Below, piece by piece: positions 22,518 through 35,051 of a DNA stretch of 64,000 bases. The translations under genes and the position numbers were made by a program. Where the stretch lies: positions 15,478,444-15,542,443 of the forward strand of contig NC_068566.1 of NCBI RefSeq assembly GCF_025698545.1. Direction: 5' to 3'. Below the pieces are notes generated by a model that saw nothing but the letters and a program-made list of their open reading frames with translations, made no database searches and was not told the origin of the DNA. Origin of the DNA: Gossypium raimondii (taxonomy: Eukaryota > Streptophyta > Magnoliopsida > Malvales > Malvaceae). Position 1 is the first letter of the stretch, and every line of letters starts with the position of its first letter.

Positions 22518-24011
22518 TGTTAGAGTATGCCCAAAGATCAATCATGAGATGGTTGTAATAACATACTTGATTTATCATGTTTATTAATATAAGGCGTTAC
22601 CATTATTATTTCAGTTTCTTTTCTGTGTATATAAATAAACTGTTTTATAATAATGTCCTGAGAATAATATGATTATTCTTAAAAGTTCCTTAGTCAAGTA
22701 TTATTGTTGGATAGGACAACGATAATGCATTAAGACTAACGTGTAGTTGATTGATGATAAAGAGTTGTCATTGATATGGAATGTCAGAATCATTACATGA
22801 ATATGTGTGTTAGAGAACAACATATTGGACTGACCCGTTATGAGTATGTTTCTTGGATTATTATGTAATTGTCACGACATTACTCATAATGATTAATATT
22901 TATATGATCCTCAGACTTGAGATCATCATAATCCCAACATCGTGAGTTGTATATTTTGATACAGTCAAACGTACACCGTAACTGGTTGTTCTATAAAGAC
23001 TGATGTTGGATATACCACAATCTATGTAGAGGGATATGGTTGGTCGATATAGGATAAGTCCCTCCTACATAATGGGAGTAATATCTTAGGCCACTTGATT
23101 AAGTAAGACTAGAAATGCATGGCCATGCTCAAATAAGTTGATATTAGATGTCATACTTATTTGTATATCGTAGTCTGCTTAAGAGATCAAGGAACATGGA
23201 ATGGACAATGCAAGTGTGACTATTCCATGACTTGTGTCCAATCCGAGATAAAGGACTTAAGGATTATTGCATAAAAGGTTAATCATAAAAGGTTATGTCG
23301 AATCATGATCTCTTGTGACTTAGGTAGCAATGATGCATTGCTAGATGCCACTCATTGTTCGTAGCATTAGAATTGTTCTAGTGTTACGCTAACGTTACAA
23401 GAACCTCTGTGGTCACACCCTATAGTTGAAATGAACGGAATATACCATAGTTGGTATTGTTTTTTGTCGCTTGAATTAAATTAATTATAGAATTAATTTA
23501 ATTCGGTAATCAAATTTCAACACATTATGTACAAGGTTGTTGTACATATAGTGAGGACATGAATTTGGTTAGCATAAGAATTCAAATAAATATATGGTTT
23601 ACCGAACTTATATTATAATTAATGTAACTATAATTTTCGGTTTAAAATATTATCATATTTATTTAATTCTTAAAAACCCTAAAAAAACAAAAGGATATAA
23701 ATAATCACGTTTTTCTTTGTTTGAGTCTAGCAGCCGCATAAGAAAAATAACTCTCAAAATTGTTTTGGGGATTCCTTCCGTTCGTAGTCAACTGGGTGGA
23801 TTACGTAGAGACCGGGATCACGATAGATTGCGGTTTTGGTTCGACAGCAGATCAGACTACTTGTTGTTGAGGTGTTGTTGTCTACTCTGAATAAACATTA
23901 GGTAAATTCGTAACATTGATCACCCTGATTCGTTCCTCACACATGGATCCATGGTTAGGGTCGCCAATTTTAATTTTTTCGCTGTGCCGTAGGGGTGCCG
24001 GCGATCCAACA
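22518..24011 (+). mobile_element. Solo LTR inserted near the 28S 5' end
   Basis: A 1494-bp sequence starting TGTTAGAGTATGCCC and ending GGCGATCCAACA, with the 5-bp target duplication CTACT (22513-22517 and 24012-24016). There is no internal coding region, primer site or second LTR, so recombination to a solo LTR is the simplest reading. An inverted relative lies at 27290-28896. The ends suit a copia-type LTR, but the superfamily cannot be settled from an LTR alone. Confidence 0.88.
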
Positions 24012-26223
24012 CTACTGAGTTTAAGCATATCATTAAGCCGAGGAAAAGAAACTTACCAGGATTCCCCTAGTAATGGCGAGCGAATAGGGAAAAGCCTAGC
24101 TTCAGAATCGAGCACCATCGGTATCTGAATTGTAGTCTGTAGAACCATCCTCAGCTAGGGACCAGCCCAAGTCCTTTATAAAGGGGCACCGGAGAGGGTG
24201 AGAGCCCCGTCGTGCTCAGACCTTGTCACACCACGAGGCGCTGTCTACGAGTCGGATTGTTTGGGAATGTAGCCCTGATTAGGCAGTAAATTCCGTCCAA
24301 GGCTAAATACGGGTGAGAGACTGATAGCGAACAAGTACAGCGAAAGAAAGATAAAAAGGACTTTGGAAAGAAAGTCAAAGGGTGCTTGAAATTGTCGGGA
24401 GGGAAGCAGATGGGGGTTGGCAATGAGCCCCGAGAGGATGTGGAACAGCGAGAGACGGTCCACCAATCGGCTCAGGGTGTGGACCAACACTGGTCGTGGT
24501 GACGGCCTATGCCCGGGACTTTGATACGCCCATGTAGACATCGTAGCCTCAATCGTGAGATCCAGCACCTGACGTCTTAATGTGGTTCGGCACCTGTATG
24601 CTCTGGGCGTCGGCTTGTGGGCTCCCCATTCGACTCGTCTTGGAACACGGGCCAAGGAGTCTGACATGTGTGTGAGTCAACGGGTTAAAAAACCTTAAGG
24701 TGAAATGAAGCTGATTCGCGGGATCCCTCACGGGTGCACCGCAGACCGGCCTTGATCTTCTGAAAAGGGTTCGAGTGAGAGCATGCCTCTTAAGACTCGA
24801 AAGATGGTGAACTATGCCTGAGCAGGGCAAAGCTTGTTGAAACTCTAGTGGAGGCCCGCAGCGATACTGCCGTGCAAATTGTTCGTCTGACTTGGGTATA
24901 GGGGCAAGAGACTAATCAAACCATCTAGTAGCTAGTTCCCTCCGAATTTTCCCTCAGGATAGCTAGAGCCCTTTGCGAGTTCTGTCAGGTAAAGCCAAGG
25001 ATTAGAGGCATCGGGGGCGCAACACCCTCGACCTATTCTCAAACTGTAAATAGGTAAGATGGTGCGGCTACTTCATTGAGCCGCGCCATGGAATCGAGAG
25101 CTCCAAGTGGGCCATTTTTGGTAAGCAAAAATGATGATGCAGGATGAACCGAAAGCTAGGTTACGGTGCCTAAGTATGCGCTGACCTATAACCCACAAAG
25201 GCTGTTAGTCGATAAAAACAGCAAGACAATGGTCATGGAAGTCGACATTCGCTAAGGAGTGTGTAACAACTCACCTGTCGAATCAACTAGCCTCAAAAAT
25301 AGATAGAGCTTATACGTGCGACCTATACCCAGTCGTCGGGGTAAGGGCCAGGCACCGATGAATAGGAGGGTGAGGTGGTCACTGCAAAACCCTGGGCACG
25401 AGCCCGAGTGAAGTGGCCATCGGTGTAGATCTTGGTGGTAGTAGCAAATATTCAAATGAGAAATTTGAAGGCCAAAAAGGGGGAAAGGTTCCATGTGAAC
25501 GGCACTTACGCATGGGTTAGTCGATCCTAAGAGACGAGGGAAGCCCGTCTGATAGTGCGCCTAACGCGAGTTTCGAAAGAGAATCGGGTTAAAATTCCAA
25601 AACTGGGATGCAGAAGCTAACAGTAATGTTAGGGACTCTGAAAATGTCAGCAAGGGCCTCAAAAAGAGTTATCTTTTCTGTTTAACGACCTGCCCACTCT
25701 AGAAAGGGCTCAGCTGGAGGTAAGGTCCAGCGGCCAGAAGAGCACCGCATATCGTGTGGTGTCCGATGCGGCCCTGACAACCCTTGAAAATCTAGAGGAA
25801 TGAGTGCCGATCGTACTCATAATAGCATCAGGTCTCCAAGGTGAACAGCCTCTGGTCAATGGAACAATATAGGCAAAGGAAGTCGGCAAAATGGATCTGT
25901 AATCTCGGGAAAAGGATTGGCTCTCAGAGTTGAGCATGGGGGTCCTAGTCCTGAACTCGTCAACTGTCGGTGTACTGCTCAAGCTACTCTCATGGCGAGA
26001 GCGAGTCATCATGTGCTGGCCGGGGGACGAACTGGGAACGGCTCCCTCGGGGGCCTTCCCCGAGTGACGAACAGTTGACTCAAAAACTGGTATAGACATG
26101 GGGAATCCGACTATTTAATAAAAACAAAGCATTGCGATGGTCCCTATGGATGCTCACGTAATGTGATTTCTGCCAAGTGCTCTGAATGTCAAAGTGAAGA
26201 AATTCAACCAAGCGTGGGTAAAT

Positions 26224-26281
<58 letters not shown>

Positions 26282-26371
26282 TGAATGTGAATGAATTAAC
26301 TAGATTCCCACTGTCCCTGTCTATTATCTAGTGAAACCACAGCCAAAGGAATGAGCTTGGTAGAATCATTA

Positions 26372-26405
<34 letters not shown>

Positions 26406-27289
26406 TGACTTTGTAAAATGACTTGAGAGGTGTAGGATAAGTGGGAGCTCTCGGGCGAAATTAAAATACCACTACTTTTAACGTTATTTACTTATTCCAT
26501 GAATTAGAGGCGGGGCACGGCCCCTCTTTTTAGACCCAAGGTCGGCTTCAGCTGAACGATCCGAGCAGAAGACATTGTCAGGTGGGGAGTTTGGTTGGGC
26601 AGCACATCTGTTAAAAGATAATACTGGCGTCCTAAGATGAGCTCAACAAGAACAGAAATCTCATGCAGAACAAAAGGGTAAAAGCTCGTTTAATTCTGAT
26701 TTCCAGTACGAATATTAACAGTGAAAGCATGGCCTATTGATCCTTTAAACCTTCAGAATTTGAAGTTAGGGGTGTCAGAAAAGTTACCACAGGGATAATT
26801 GGCTTGTGGAAGCCAAACATTCATAGCGATGTTGCATTTTGATCCTTTGATGTCGGCTCTTCCTATCATTGTGAAGCAGAATTCACCAACTGTTGGATTG
26901 TTCACCCACTAATAGGGAATGGGAGCTGGGTTTAGACCATCGTGAACAGGTCATTTTTTCCCTACTAATGTCACATCGCAAAATTAATTCAACCTAGTAA
27001 GAGATGAACCATTGATTCGCACAATTGGTCATCGCGCTTGGTTGAAAAGCTAGTGGCACGAAGCTACCGTGCGCTTGATTATGATTGAACGTTTCTAAGT
27101 CAGAATCCAGACTAGAAGTGACACACGCACCCGTCACCTGATTGCCAACCCACAGTAGGGGCCTCTGTCCCCTAAGGGCACATGTCGTAAGTGTAGTGAC
27201 TGCAGCGGACAAGTTGTGGGCGCCTCCTTGAAACGTAATTCCCACCGGACAGTGGGTAGAATCCTTTGCAGACGACTTAAATATGCGAC

Positions 27290-28896
27290 TGTTAGAATTC
27301 GGCACCCCTACGGTGCAGCAAAAATTAATTCATCTGGTGATCCAAACCATGGATCCATGTGCGAGGAATGAATCGGGGTGAAATAAAGGTTTCGAAATTA
27401 CCAAATCTTTAAACTAAGTAGACAGTGACACTTCAGCAATGAGTATTCTGATCTACTATCGAACCAAGCTACAAAATTTGATGACTCCGGCCTCTATGTA
27501 ATCCACCCAGTTGACAATGAACAAAAGAAATCCCCAAAATTGCTTTTTTGAGAAGACTTTGCTTGACAGCTGCTAGACCTTTTTTTCTAAGCAAAGGAAA
27601 ACGAGATTTTTAATTTTTAGGGTTTTTTTAAAAAAACACACTTTTACCCTCTTAAAATTGGTATATATATAATAAATCATAATTCATTAAATATTTATTC
27701 AAACATAATATCATAATTGAAATTAAATAAATATAACAATGTTTGAAACCGAAAATTATAATTACGTTAATTATAATAATGATTTGATAAACTATATTTA
27801 TTTGAATTTATATCTGAACCAAATTCATATATTAATAGAACTATGTTCTCATTATGTGTACAACAACCTTGTACATATAATATGTTCGATATTTGATTAC
27901 CCAATTAAATTAATTCTACAATTAATTTTATTCATGTGACAACCAAACATAATACCAACTATGTTTTATTCCGTTCATTTCAACCATAGGGTGTAACCCT
28001 GTAGGTTCTTGTAACTTTAGCAGTAATACTAGAACGATTCTAACGTTACAAATAATGAGTGGCATCTAGCAATGCATCATTGCTACCTAAGTTACAATAA
28101 ATCATGATTCGACATAACCTTTTTGCGATTAACCTTTCATGCATTAATCCTTAAGTCCTTTATCTCTGGGTTGGACACAAGTCATGGAATAGTCACACTT
28201 GCATAGTCCATCCCATGTTCCTTGATATCTTGAGTATACTATGATATACAAATAAGTATGACATCTCATATCAGCTTATTTGAGCATGACCATGCATTTC
28301 TAGTCTCACTCAATCAAGTGGCCTAAGATATTACTCCCATTATGTAGGAGGGACTTATCCTATATCGATCAACCATATCCATCTACATAGATCGTGGTAT
28401 ATCCAACATCAGCCTTTATAGAACAACCGATTCTGATTGTACGCTTGATCGTATCAAAATATACAACTCACGATGTTGGGATAATGATGATCTCAAGTCT
28501 GAGGATCATATGCATATTAATCACAATGAGTAATGTTGTGACAATTACATAATAATCCAAGAAACATACTCATAACGGGTCAGTCCAATATGTTGTTCTC
28601 TAACATACATATTCATGCATTGATTTTGACACTCCATATCAATGACAACTCTTTATCATCAATCAACTACATGTTAGTTTTAATGCATTATTGTTGTCCT
28701 AGCCAACAATAATACTTGACTAAGAACCTTTTAAGAATAATCATATTATTCTCAGGACATTATTATAAAACTGTTTATTTATACACACAGAAAAGAAACT
28801 GAAATAATAATAGTAATGCCTTATATTAATAAAAATGATAAATCAAGTATGTTATTTTAACCATCTCATGATTGATATTTTGGGCATACTCTAACA
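27290..28896 (-). mobile_element. Solo LTR inserted near the 28S 3' end, opposite orientation
   Basis: A 1607-bp reverse-complement relative of 22518-24011. On the plus strand it starts TGTTAGAATTCGGCACCCC and ends GGGCATACTCTAACA. The target duplication GCGAC is at 27285-27289 and 28897-28901. The two copies differ by many substitutions and indels, which argues for two separate insertions rather than one duplicated unit. Confidence 0.88.
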
Positions 28897-28980
28897 GCGA
28901 CGGGGTATTGTAAGCGGAAGAGTGGCCTTGCTGCCACAATCCACTGAGATTTAACCATTTTTCGCTTCAATTTGTCCCTT

Positions 28981-29418
28981 CTTTTTCAGCTTCATAGGTC
29001 ATGGCATTAAAATCACCACCCACGATCCAATCCTCTCTGACCAATATTCTCACCATTCTAAGGATATCCCAAGGCCGACTTTTGAGATTCGGATCAGAAT
29101 GGCCATAAAACCTCATAAACCTAATATTATTATGGCTTTCCATACAAACGAGTCAATATGGTGGCTAGAATAGTTTTGTATAGTCACATTAACATCATCT
29201 TTCCACAGCATCGCCAAGCCTCCACTATGACCTTCCGAACTCACCACAAAGCATCCAGCCATTCTACATAGGTTTCGAATGCAAGTGAAGTTATTAGAAT
29301 TCATTTTTGTTTCACATAGAAAAACAACATTGGGGTTATTAGCCATAAGGAGTTGCTTAAGTTCCTGAACTGTCGCAGGCTACCTAAGCCCACGACAGTT
29401 CCAGCAAAAAAACTTCAT
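28981..29418 (-). pseudogene. LINE ORF2 start: apurinic endonuclease, first half
   Basis: ORF2 begins at 29418 with MKFFCWNCRGL. It continues with NPNVVFLCETKMNSNNF, where the Glu is the metal-binding residue, SEGHSGGLAMLW, and VGGDFNAMTYEAEKEG at the 28S junction; the Asp and Asn of GDFN are catalytic in this family. Frameshifts occur near 29345 and 29110. The rest of the domain is missing here and resumes on the other strand at about 30470. Confidence 0.87.
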
Positions 29419-29599
29419 TACTCTTGGCAGGGCTGGTCACCAACCACCGCCTTGCAAGGTGAAAGACCGTCCACTAATTTTCTTCAAACGAATCTGGTGG
29501 GGCTCTTTCCATTATTCTCCCCATTACTCCCTTGTGTTTTTTTCTTGTGCACTTCATTCTGCCTTTCCAGCACGCACTAATTTTGTTGGGTGTTTCTCC

Positions 29600-30470
29600 A
29601 TAAGGGATCTAGATTCTGATTCCTCTTCCCCATATCTAACTTCTTTTTTTCCTTCAATGTCATGAAATCATTTTCATCCCCATTCCAAATTTTTTTATAG
29701 TTTTTCTTGTCATTTGAACTTATCTTCTTTTCTAGGATTTCGATCCCATTTCTCCAGTTTCCTCTATTTTGGGTTGACCCCCTAGCTGAGCTTTAAGCTA
29801 GCTCCCATATTGAAAGTTGAGGTTATTTGTTTCTAGATGTTCTTCTTTTCTAGAGCATTTCTGGGTAGTGTGTCCAATAAGGTCGCATATATAACAGAAA
29901 GCAGGTAACCTTCATACTTGATGGCCCAGACAGTCTCAGTTCCCTCACTTCCAACAAGATGAACAACCCTTCGAAGGGGTCTTAGAACATCTATTTTGAC
30001 CCTTATCCTTATGTAGTCAGTCCAACCCCCATCTTTATCCCTCCAATCAATTTCCATAACCTCTCTTATCACCTTTTCCATGTCAATGGCAACCTGTCTA
30101 TCCATTTACTCAAAGGGGATGTTGTAGATCCTTATCTAAAATGGCCTAATATTAAACACGGTCATCCAGCTCTTGACCCTTTACAAAAGGCAGTATCACA
30201 AACAGGCATTGATCAAAGAGCCATGGAGTCAAGTTTAATATTCTCGTTCTATCGTTAGTATTACCTAACTTCACAAGTATCACTCCTTCATTCAATGCCA
30301 CAAAGTTGACTTTATCCATGGTAAACCATAAGAATTTTAGAACACGATACATGGCTTCTCTGTTAAATTTTTTCGTAGACATAAGGAAGGGGAGATTATC
30401 TATAGTATTAGCAGAAATAAGAAATCTATCCAACCCCTCTTTAACTATTTTATTACCCTCAAAGTTATTA
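29600..30470 (-). pseudogene. LINE ORF1: DUF4283 domain and CCHC zinc knuckle
   Basis: The frame 30152-30433 contains MYRVLKFLWFTMDKVNFVAL and ILNLTPWLFDQCLFVILPF, the DUF4283 domain found in plant L1 ORF1 proteins. The frame at 29833-30105 covers the linker and runs, with a frameshift, into the knuckle CYICDLIGHTTQKC near 29835-29895. ORF1 proteins bind the LINE RNA. The copy is broken by a stop near 30110 and frameshifts. Confidence 0.82.
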
Positions 30471-30964
30471 ACCCACGTGAACTATCCCTGGGTCGAAAGC
30501 CTAGAGAGGACTTTAAAGACTCAAGACTCTTCTTTAAGTTTGATGTGTGCTGAGCAAAATAGAGGGAAGCCAAAGACACTATTAAGTAAGCTTGGAGCAG
30601 GAGTGATACAAACATCATTGAGAAAATCGAGAAGGTGCGTGAGGAGCTTGGCCCTTGGCAACATGGTCGGTATAGAAGGATGAAAAACCATATTTGTAGG
30701 CTAGTTCTGAGGATTGACAAGCTTATTGATGACCCTTATGAGGATTCAAATGCTGATAGGTTGAAAAATGCTCGTCTTAAGTTGGGGCATCTTTATGCCA
30801 AAGAGAAGAGCTACTAGGCTCAAAGATTGTGGATTAGATGGCTCAAAGAGGGGGATAAAAATACTCATTTTTTTCACATCCGGGCTACCAGTAGATTTGA
30901 GAAGAATAAAATCGAAAGGTTAAAGGACTCAAATGGTATTTGGATGAATGATACAAATAATATA
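30470..30964 (+). pseudogene. LINE ORF2: endonuclease C-terminus and linker to reverse transcriptase
   Basis: The reading is KPREDFKDSRLFFKFDVC, then WLKEGDKNTHFFHIRAT near 30840-30890, the conserved block before the L1 reverse transcriptase. It is interrupted at 30964 by a gypsy LTR. Confidence 0.82.
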
Positions 30965-32427
30965 TGTAATAGCCCGTTTTTAGTGAAATTGGAACAGTAG
31001 TTTTGAGACCACAAATTCGATGTGAAAATATTTATTTTATTATTATTTTAATGTCTACAAGATGTTAGTAGTGTAGTATAAAAATTTCGTTAAGAAATTC
31101 GATGTTTGCATGCTTAATTAAGTAAAAAGGACTAAAATCATAAAATGTACAAAAGTAGTGTTCTAGTAGCTAAAGGTATTAAATGGCTATAGAACTTAAA
31201 TGTAAGAGTACTTATATAGTAATTAGACCATTTAAGTGATAGTGGACATTTATGGGATTGGTTGTATTGAAACTTCATAAGATTTAAAAGGTTAATCAAG
31301 TAAATAAGTAAATAAACTTAAAACAAAGTATCATCTTTATTTTAACCTAAAAACTAATTTGGTAAGGAAGAAAGCTTCCATTGATGAATACTCCATTCGG
31401 CCAAGCTAAATGTGTATGCATGTAAGTGAAATTTATCACGTTTTTTAATGATTTTTATGTTTTTGAAGTCGTTGTAGCTTAATCTAGCTAGCCTAGGGAC
31501 TAATTTGCAAAAATTTTAAAGGGTTAGGGTTTTTCCATGAATGTATTCATGTGATTGTTGATGATTAATGGAAGAAAAGGAATCTTTGTTGATAAATAAA
31601 CAACTTTTGTAAAGTAATTTTTGTTGAAAATGTCAATTAAGGGCTTGGATGTAAAAATAGTAAAAAATGCATAGTGAAATTGTGAAATAATGATTTATAT
31701 GAATTGGTATATGTTCATGAAGAATTTGGCTAGCTTGGGTTAGGGATGAAATTGCATCAATTTCAATTTACGAGCTTAAGGACTAAATTGTAAAAAGCTA
31801 AAATATTAGGGGTAAATTATAAGTATGCATAAATGTGGTTTGTGGATTGAACTGAATAATTGAGGTTGATTGAAACATTTGATTGAATATAATTATTTAT
31901 TTAGATCAAGATAAATCTCAGCCAAATTTAAATCGAGGAAAGGCGAAAGTCACGGATTAGCTCGATCGTACTCCTACACACTAGTTATCAATGTAAGTTC
32001 ATAGTATTTAAACGTATAATTGAATTTCCATATGTATTTTTATCTTATAAATATGTAACTAAATGTTTATGTAAACTATACCCCGATTGCACATACGTGC
32101 CCCTATTTGTACTTTAGTACCCTTGATTGAACTTACGTGCCCCTGTTTGTATTTCAATAATTTCAATCAAGTAAAATAAGAGTTGCATTTAAATAGTGTT
32201 AATTTAAAATATTTACTATGTTCTTACTAAGCTCTGTAAGCTTATACATTTTTGTGTATCATTTTGTAGATCGTTATTGCTGACCTTTGGACAGATTGAA
32301 TCTTTGGCTCACACTATCCATCGATACTGGTAGCTCTTATACTCTTTAGGGTAGTGGCATGTATATGTGGCTATATAGGTTGTTTAGGTATAATATGGTG
32401 AATTACTAAACTAGGTAATTAGGTACT

Positions 32428-35051
32428 TGTAATACCCAATTTTAGGTCTGGCCCGCAATTAAAATAGACCAAACAAATAAAAAAAAGAGTCCAAATTACA
32501 TGGCCCAATAATACCAAACCCAAACCCAACTAAACCAAATACCCAATTCACCGAAACCCTAAAATCTAACAACTTCCAGCACAGCCCCAGCCGCCGCACC
32601 TCCACGTATGCCGCCTATAAGAGTCCAATAGCAACAAAAACACAGTGTAAAAATAGAGATAAATATAAAATAAGTTGTATTTCTGGGCTATAAAAAGAGC
32701 CAGATTTTCTGTTTTTTTTTAAAAAAGGGTATTCATAAAAAAAGAGAGGAAATCAGTGTAAAGGGAGGGAAAAAGAAATCAAAAAGTTTTAAAGAAGGTG
32801 GTTCTTTCACTTTTTCTTCTGTATTTTTTCGTTACATTTTTCCTTTTCTGTTTTTTATTAATCTTATATGAAAAAAGAAAAGAAGAGTTAGGAGATGAGG
32901 AATCTACCTGGCTCTGCCTACTCCGTCGCAATTGGAGTCGGGCAAAGCTTCAGATCGCTGAAGCGGCAGAGGGCAGAGAAGGTTTAGTTTTTTCCCTGAT
33001 AGTTAATGTAAATAAAGAGTGTGCTGATTTTAGGGTTTTAAGTGGCTTTTATATTGTGCATAAAACGGCACCGTTTAGGGCCTATTTCAGTGGCTCTAAA
33101 ACGGTGCCGTATTGGCCGTTTAGCCTCAGTAACTCGCATGGTGACCCGACCCGGGGAAGGATCTGCGCGTTTTGTAACACTTCGAAAAATTGTACAGAAA
33201 GTCCCTTTTCTTTCGCAGGGTATTTCAAATCGATTCTTTTATTTCATTTAAATTTGGCCACACTTTTTAGGTTTCATTCCAATTTGATCTGTGTCAAGAT
33301 GCTGCGTTTTGAGGGAAGGGAATATGTCCCATTCGGTCCCCATGTTATCCGCGCGTCATATTTTGGCCCTCATTTTTGTTTTATTCTCATTTTTTTCCCT
33401 TTTAGTTTTGCTTTAAATTCAATTTAATCCACATTAGTTTGATTTAATTTGCTTGTGTTTTATTTATTTAAGTATCGATTATTATGCTATTTTTTAAAAA
33501 AAATTTAAATCTGATATTATTTGAATGTTTATACTTATTATTATTAAATTAATCATTAATATTATCTAAGTGTATTGTATATTATTATTTTAGATTTATC
33601 ATGTTTGTTATTTCTAATTTATCAATATTATTATTTTAAATTCATCATTAACTTTATTTTAAATTTATCATGTATATCTATTTCAAATTTATCATTAATA
33701 TTTTTAAATTTATTATATACTATTATTTTGGATTTATCACGTAAGATTATTCTAGAATTATCATCAAAATTTTTAAATTTTATATGTATTATTATTTCAA
33801 ATTTATTATATATTATTTATTGTAAATTATCCAATTCATTTCAAATTGTAGATATTATTTGTATTAAATTGTACATTCATATATATATATATATATATAT
33901 ATATTTAATTCATGTATTGTTTTAAACTTCATCCATATACATACTGTTTATTTTGAATTATACATATTACTTTTTATTATTATTATTTTTCTATATAATG
34001 TATATTCTAATTTTTCTTCATACTTCATTTGCTTAAATATTTTTGTATATTGTGTTTTATTAGTTGTTTTAAACAATTTATTAAATGATTTATTTCAATT
34101 CATTTCATGTATTCATTTTATCTTAAATTGATTTGCATAATAGATTTTTTTAGCTTATTACTTACTTCATGTTGTTTTATTTATGTACCCTTTCTTTGGA
34201 ATTAAGTTTGTTTTATATATTATTTCTAGTTCGATAATTATTATGTGCATTTGGGGTTTGTACGCGCATATTGTTTAGTATTCGCCTATATATATTATTC
34301 CATGTTCATACATTTGCTTTTCAGTTCGAACATTACATCATAGTTAAAATTTCCGATTTATTTGCCAAAATTTGATTATTTCATTTCTTTTCATTTCGAA
34401 TAAATCAAATTTATATCATTGTTAATATTGCATTAAACCTTCACTTTGATCCAATTTTGTAAAAAAAGGGAAAATGAAGTATGCAATATGTCGTCTTTGG
34501 AACGATGAGAAATCATGCTCTAACTTATAGGGTTTCGATTTTCTCATCGAACTAAAACGACTAAACATTTTAGTTTTCAAATACACAAAGTTTCAATAAA
34601 AATTTTTTAAAAGGTTAGCTTATGCTCGGGATTTCAAACGTTGCATCCTAACTTACGAGATACGACATCTTGTTGCCTCGGGATGAGAAATCCTTTTACA
34701 TTCGTTCAAATCTATCCAAGCATTGTTTTAAGATATGGCATTAACAATAAGGGGAATTGTTTCTAAACTTTTCAAATTTTCGACATTTGACTTTGAGACA
34801 TTAATTAATCAATTAGATACCAATTTTTGGGCGTTACGAGGGTGCTAATCCTTCCTCGTGTGTTGTGTAACCGACTCTTGAGCCTATTTTCTTAAATTTT
34901 GTAGACCAAAATCATTATTTTAATAAATCAAAATGTTTTATTAAAATAATTATCTCAAGGTGACCTGATCACACCTCAAAAAAAGATTGGTGGCGACTCC
35001 ATTTTCGTTTTAAAAGTCGACCCCGTTTTTCAAAATAAAATAGTTTCAATA
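32428..35051 (+). mobile_element. Solo LTR of the Tat/Ogre family, nested in the gypsy LTR
   Basis: 2624 bp, starting TGTAATACCC and ending GTTTCAATA, with target duplication GTACT (32423-32427 and 35052-35056). The family link to the 8947-20364 element is direct: its 33082-33116 block is the reverse complement of about 10390-10425 (GAGCCACTGA...TAGGC core). Its 3' end (AAGATTGGTGGCGACTCC, then TCGACCCCGTTTT) matches the reverse complement of the Tat LTR inner end. A TATA box, CTATAAAAAGAG, lies near 32689. Together with the LINE and the gypsy LTR this gives three nested levels. Confidence 0.85.
33879..33904. repeat. (AT)n microsatellite
   Basis: About 13 AT units inside the Tat solo LTR. 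Confidence 0.95.

Larger units (their letters stand above)
22488..28980 (+). rRNA. 28S (25S) rRNA gene, nearly full length, split by two solo LTRs (pseudogene)
   Basis: Three exon-like pieces are collinear with plant 25S: 22488-22517, 24017-27289 and 28902-28980. Landmarks include TGAGTTTAAGCATATCATTA near 24016, AGGTGAACAGCCTCTGGTCA near 25839, AAAAGTTACCACAGGGATAA near 26779 and GACGGGGTATTGTAAGCGGA near 28900. The sequence stops within a few bases of the mature 28S 3' end, and LINE sequence follows. Decay is mainly by C-to-T and G-to-A. Open frames on the minus strand across this gene are chance. Confidence 0.93.

Noticed and set aside
24226-27305. Open frames on the minus strand up to 140 aa
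   Set aside because: They lie antisense to 28S rRNA sequence and follow its conserved blocks; no protein motif is present.
27739-27939. 66-aa frame rich in Asn, Tyr and Leu
   Set aside because: It lies within the AT-rich part of a solo LTR and has low-complexity composition.
21643-28980. Plastid or mitochondrial rRNA insertion
   Set aside because: ITS1, 5.8S and ITS2 are present in nuclear order.
32798-33427. 209-aa open frame on the plus strand
   Set aside because: It lies in the Tat solo LTR, where the related LTR copies have no matching frame; it is a chance open frame in T-rich DNA.
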